Part shown: piece after piece, positions 61,301 through 64,000 of the stretch
Position numbering within the stretch: position 1 is the stretch's first letter
Layout of the letters: the number at the start of each line of letters is the position of its first letter
Virus record (IMG/VR): IMGVR_UViG_3300020204_002217
Span: 1-64,000 of that record
Reading direction: 5' to 3' (one strand)
DNA length: 64,000 nucleotides
DNA from: a virus
Program-made: the position numbers and the translations under genes
The notes under the pieces: model-generated
Told to the model about the DNA's origin: nothing
What the model saw: the letters and a program-made list of their open reading frames with translations, nothing else
Database searches by the model: none

Positions 61301-62044
61301 AGGTAAATTTGTATCATCAAATCCACCTGCATAAATTGGTCTGCCGGGAGTGCTTACTCCCCAACCAACCCTTGATGGACTTTCTCTTGTAGCACTTGAA
61401 CCTATTACGCCTAAAATAGCATCACGTATTAAACCTTGTTGTTGTAATATTGCCGCAGTATAACTATGTACAGGCGTAGGTTCCTCAAGATAGCTTACGC
61501 CAGTTGAAATCGCAGGGTTATTTGTATTAAGTCCAGCTGCTGGTAATCTTACAGCATCTGCCATGCTAGCAGCTTCTCCCTTGTTAGGTACTACATCTTC
61601 TCTACCGCCAATAGCAGGCACCATATGTAAAAGTAAAGGATTAGGAATACCCCCTATCCAATAACCTTGACTTGGCTTTCCTTGAACAAATATACATAAA
61701 ACTCTAGATCCTAAGTCAGGCGGACTATACCACATTCCATAGCTTGACGGATTGGTTTTATAACTACCGTATGTATCCTCTCCGCTTGTAGCTAAAGTAG
61801 CCCCAAAGAAAGGACTTAAAAAATAACAAGTTACCCAGCATTTATCGTCCTCAGGATTTGTATTAACGTTTTCGCTGCTTTCTATCCAAACACGAATTGC
61901 ACCTTGTCTAAAAGGATCAATATTATCTTTGACTACGCCGACTACTGGATAAGGATAGGTTATGGCACTACTGCCACCTGGTTCGCTAGCTGCTGCCGGC
62001 TTATTAAGTATTGCCATTCCATCATTCGATTTTACTATTGACAT
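58352..62044 (-). CDS. gp5: gp5/VgrG-like baseplate hub (needle) protein without a visible lysozyme domain
   Basis: The 1230-residue protein opens with the hub OB-fold (residues ~25-130: TYPYPVVGVVKDNIDPFRQG, VRVWIESSENVN, LGSRVLCIFVQGKPSQGYW). A triple-stranded beta-helix follows at ~265-370, with short strands such as GGHSIVMDDGD, GGHQIMMHDKNQ and INIHADRDVNINGNKNTKIN, the puncturing needle. T4 gp5 carries a lysozyme domain between these parts; here the ~135-residue linker shows no Glu-Asp-Thr lysozyme pattern. The remaining ~800 residues are Ala/Ser/Gln-rich and unassigned, with QLESGGILKPGAATLIENNI of a kind seen in other phage hubs. The start ATG 62044 lies 13 bases after the upstream stop. 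Confidence 0.87.
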   Translation of the reverse strand: MSIVKSNDGMAILNKPAAASEPGGSSAITYPYPVVGVVKDNIDPFRQGAIRVWIESSENVNTNPEDDKCWVTCYFLSPFFGATLATSGEDTYGSYKTNPSSYGMWYSPPDLGSRVLCIFVQGKPSQGYWIGGIPNPLLLHMVPAIGGREDVVPNKGEAASMADAVRLPAAGLNTNNPAISTGVSYLEEPTPVHSYTAAILQQQGLIRDAILGVIGSSATRESPSRVGWGVSTPGRPIYAGGFDDTNLPKALDEGIDQSQLKVIGRRGGHSIVMDDGDILGRDQLVRVRTAGGHQIMMHDKNQILSILHSNGQSYIEFGKEGTIDMYSTNSINMRSQGDINIHADRDVNINGNKNTKINTNGDLELTSAKKTKHLAGSEYNLSSGMIMTIKGGLGLSIESGGVASFSGSLLTFIKGKVVLINTLTSPLIAKDVKGSDIVTNIDNIWTPDQGFVSVPNAMASICSRVPAHYPWDDSNKGVDLKVDLSKSSALPDAPNEQVAKINKEVAQLEGQIASGIMSNSPSLSGVSKNIDNLNAGAMLAAQSQVNANSPFASSNKNGYAIVDVNGKKEIRVGPAGMPISQLESGGILKPGAATLIENNINKGMPPERAFATNLFTGKAGAKNFQELIASYTSQAGAANSSYQRAQTELIQAGVITGTAAPNQEAGVTLAAATTSTAAVARRVAQSTGSSTAATIARKTDKIAQTVNLGNQAVNAVNSSDKPISAAIQFMERNPKFAGKIDYNKGTTGAALSVVKEGIGKLEAGQPINLGALAAAKGIERFTNFSIKGSKQGGLAGYVSNQFINAANTYTSTFTNQLKANFKNNITGTVNINSAFAQAGLASQTKLLGLQNTALGAAQSIKAAGLFLNAGQFSLAGNALASGLGSIPGIGGYVTTINNAVQTISTAIKVLPGQIRDTFTAITNASKAVGFATKTRELTGVTVGLSKSGQFAQQIFGGPAGGGIAGIFSSAKAGFDSIVQAGSAALGTAFNVMNAVASVAALFGGKRKIRKGVSKNKTVNRAGINKQILSTIGDPKIPAPIFIEGVSELQIQELNKIREKARQQVLNRGVNANNRNNPANQGVSGIPKNIINDATTDGQTVNQVAQGIVTTNTGATTVIGAGISTRALQAKEAEALSTEVRNLALAKKDYDFIASNYPQGSPEILAAKNKVDSLTAQNQISSTAVSTQLPITPTNPTQYNINQIPQQYRAFYLRFRRLPPGARVLPDGTII

Positions 62045-62057
62045 ATACTTCTACTCA

Positions 62058-64000
62058 TTAAGGTCCAAATGGTGGATCACCACGCCATCCTAACTTACTT
62101 AGTGGATTAGCAAACGGATCTGAATTATTAACTCCGGCTAAAGGATCCAAACTACCAGGACCATAATCATATCTTGTAGGGCCATATCTAGGATTATTGA
62201 TCGGATTATTATCATCAGTACTAGAATTATTAGTGGGACCTATTCCAAATGGATTTTTTATTCCAGCTCCTTCTCTTGTAGGACTTTGTACTGGTGGCCC
62301 TGGTAATTGATCAGGTCTTAATCCTGTTCCGTCTACTGTAGTTCCTACTGGGTCTACTGCAGTGTTAGCGTTACGTTGTCTAATTGCATTAGCTACTGAT
62401 GCAACGTCCTTAACAATTAGTTGTAAGTCTTGAGTAAATTTTCCTTGACTAAATTTGCTTGTAACTCTAACTACTTCATATACTACCCCAGGACTTATAC
62501 TAGGATCCTGTTGCATAGTCATACCAATTGATCTATTAATATCAAAAACACCTGTTTGAGTGTTATAATCTTTTCCTTCATAAAACACTATTTCAACAAA
62601 ATTTTTGCCACCTGTTGGTTTAATAGTAAAGCCATCGCCCCCGTAAAATCTTTGATATAAACTATTAACACTTGTTGATGTAGGCGCAAGATAGTCTGGA
62701 TCACCTAAAATAGAAATCTTGGCAGTAGCAAATGATTTGTCGTCATAAATCTGTGTTAATATTGTATTTTGACTGATTAATCCTAAATTTTCTGCAGTTT
62801 GTGTACTTTGTCCTGATGGTCTATTTGACAATTGTACGTCAGGACTTATTGCACTTGCATTTAAACCTGCAAGATTTATTTGATAAGCTAAATTAATTTC
62901 TTGTTGATAATCTAATACTTCTGTATTTTGACCTGTAAAATAATATCTATAAGATTTTTGTATACCATAAAAATCTTGTTCTGGTACTACGTTATCTGTA
63001 TATAAAAAAGGTATTTCAAATTTTTCAATCATATATAAAATATCATAAGCCCAACTGTTAATTTTATTATCCCATCTAGGATTACTTAATTCGGGTGTAA
63101 CACTATACCAATATATTGGCTGTGTATTGTCAATAATTATATCTGGATTTTTATTTTTAGCTTCATAATTATCTTCTATTCTTAATAAGCTTACAGTCAT
63201 AAAACTACTTTCTTTTATAATTGTTTCTATTGCCTTAACAATTGGAGTATCAGCTTGAAAAGGTATAGTTTTAGTTGACTTATCTGGAAAGGATCTATAT
63301 TCTGTAAATGGATTACTTTGTTCGCTAGTTTTTGCTCCGCTAGTAGATCCATTATATCTTTGTTCGCTATTATTTCCATCATAAAACATAGGACTGTCTT
63401 CTATGCTTTTTGCATCAGGTTTAAATGCAACAGCATAGTGAACCATTTCTAAAATTTTTCCTTGATCAAAAAGCTGTTGTTGTTGTTGATTAAGTGCAGT
63501 AAACAATCCTTTGCTGCCCATTAAGCAATCTAAGATAGTTACTCCTTCAACAGTAGTCGGAGGAGGAATATGTCCATATTTTAATCCAAATGCTTGCATA
63601 GGCGTAAGTTTAGCTGTGCAATCATATGTGGTAGTTACACCTAATTTAAATGTCACTTTATGAAGAGTGATGTCAAAAAATCTTTCAAATACTCCAGCTG
63701 TTATAGATGATCCACTAGCCTCTACTCCTCCCATTACACTTTCTCTACTTTGTATAGGATTTCCAGCTATGTCATAACCATAAAATCTAATTCCTATAAC
63801 ATACTGCATTCTTAATCCGTTTAAGTTAACACTGCCCTGAGAACCTCCAGTGAGTGTAGCATTTAAACTTCTATCATATTGTTGTAATGTGTTTGCTGCT
63901 CTAGTCAACTCACTTAGAAAACTAAAGCCATATGGTTCTGTTATGTTAAATGAAACGTCATATTCTGCTGTTGATCCGCCTGTACCACTGCCGGGATTTG
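62058..64000 (-). CDS. Tail/baseplate protein, 5' end beyond window
   Basis: The frame stays open to position 64000, so the gene begins upstream. A TTG at 63908 is not a true start, because the same frame continues before it as AEYDVSFNITEPYGFSFLSE. The visible product is over 647 residues, starting in the region EPYGFSFLSELTRAANTLQQ and ending in a Pro/Asn-rich tail (NNSSTDDNNPINNP). It has polar, beta-like stretches and no enzyme motif. Its position next to the gp5-like gene suggests a baseplate hub, tail-tube cap or other tail component. I cannot assign the T4 equivalent. Confidence 0.7.
   Translation of the reverse strand, partial: NPGSGTGGSTAEYDVSFNITEPYGFSFLSELTRAANTLQQYDRSLNATLTGGSQGSVNLNGLRMQYVIGIRFYGYDIAGNPIQSRESVMGGVEASGSSITAGVFERFFDITLHKVTFKLGVTTTYDCTAKLTPMQAFGLKYGHIPPPTTVEGVTILDCLMGSKGLFTALNQQQQQLFDQGKILEMVHYAVAFKPDAKSIEDSPMFYDGNNSEQRYNGSTSGAKTSEQSNPFTEYRSFPDKSTKTIPFQADTPIVKAIETIIKESSFMTVSLLRIEDNYEAKNKNPDIIIDNTQPIYWYSVTPELSNPRWDNKINSWAYDILYMIEKFEIPFLYTDNVVPEQDFYGIQKSYRYYFTGQNTEVLDYQQEINLAYQINLAGLNASAISPDVQLSNRPSGQSTQTAENLGLISQNTILTQIYDDKSFATAKISILGDPDYLAPTSTSVNSLYQRFYGGDGFTIKPTGGKNFVEIVFYEGKDYNTQTGVFDINRSIGMTMQQDPSISPGVVYEVVRVTSKFSQGKFTQDLQLIVKDVASVANAIRQRNANTAVDPVGTTVDGTGLRPDQLPGPPVQSPTREGAGIKNPFGIGPTNNSSTDDNNPINNPRYGPTRYDYGPGSLDPLAGVNNSDPFANPLSKLGWRGDPPFGP

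Noticed and set aside
62058-63908. A complete gene beginning at TTG 63908
   Set aside because: The same frame continues without a stop to position 64000 with protein-like sequence, so the true start lies outside the window.

Overview
The window is a contiguous piece of a T4-like marine myovirus genome. Every supported gene lies on the minus strand, so transcription runs from position 64000 towards position 1. The DNA is AT-rich by eye. The baseplate genes have the order and sequence character of T4-like cyanophages and pelagiphages. The exact host cannot be read from the window. A probable acceptor half of a circularly permuted (two-piece) tmRNA at the left edge fits the tmRNA type of alphaproteobacteria or cyanobacteria, and low GC suggests a SAR11-like or Prochlorococcus-like host. 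No photosynthesis genes are present.

Regions, in transcription order. (1) 64000-54448: baseplate and hub genes, namely a partial tail/hub protein, a gp5-like hub protein with OB-fold and beta-helix, gp25 and gp6. (2) 54446-33495: one uninterrupted 20.95 kb gene for a 6983-residue tail/baseplate protein at the T4 gene 7 position. It is built from repeat modules plus FG-GAP-like and BNR/Ycf48-like beta-propeller sections. (3) 33479-30452: four more virion genes, including two fibre-like proteins, one with a G2-peptidase-like C-terminus. (4) 30402-6414: a roughly 24 kb accessory island. It holds seven radical SAM proteins (four tandem twitch-type paralogues, one further radical SAM protein, two B12-binding type), several glycosyltransferase-like proteins, a GDP-mannose 3,5-epimerase-like enzyme, a nucleotide-sugar dehydrogenase fused to a glycosyltransferase-like domain, two SGNH-hydrolase-like proteins, a methyltransferase-like protein and a NodU/CmcH-type carbamoyltransferase. 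(5) 6404-708: a 1898-residue protein with about 17 tandem repeats of roughly 65-70 residues and a C-terminal domain related to a glycosyltransferase-like protein at the other end of the island. (6) 699-1: a compact RNA/small-gene end with a structured noncoding RNA, a tRNA-like element, a 41-residue membrane peptide, a conserved small protein and the tmRNA piece.

Most non-overlapping gene junctions carry a T4-type late promoter core (TATAAATA or close variants). This motif serves virion genes and island genes alike, so the island is probably expressed late, during virion assembly. Within the island genes are tightly coupled by ATGA, TGATG and longer overlaps. The simplest reading is that the island makes and transfers an unusual modified sugar, or otherwise modifies a surface, acting on the phage's own tail or fibre proteins, on the very large repeat proteins, or on the host envelope. 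That functional link is inference. The identities of the enzyme families are much firmer.
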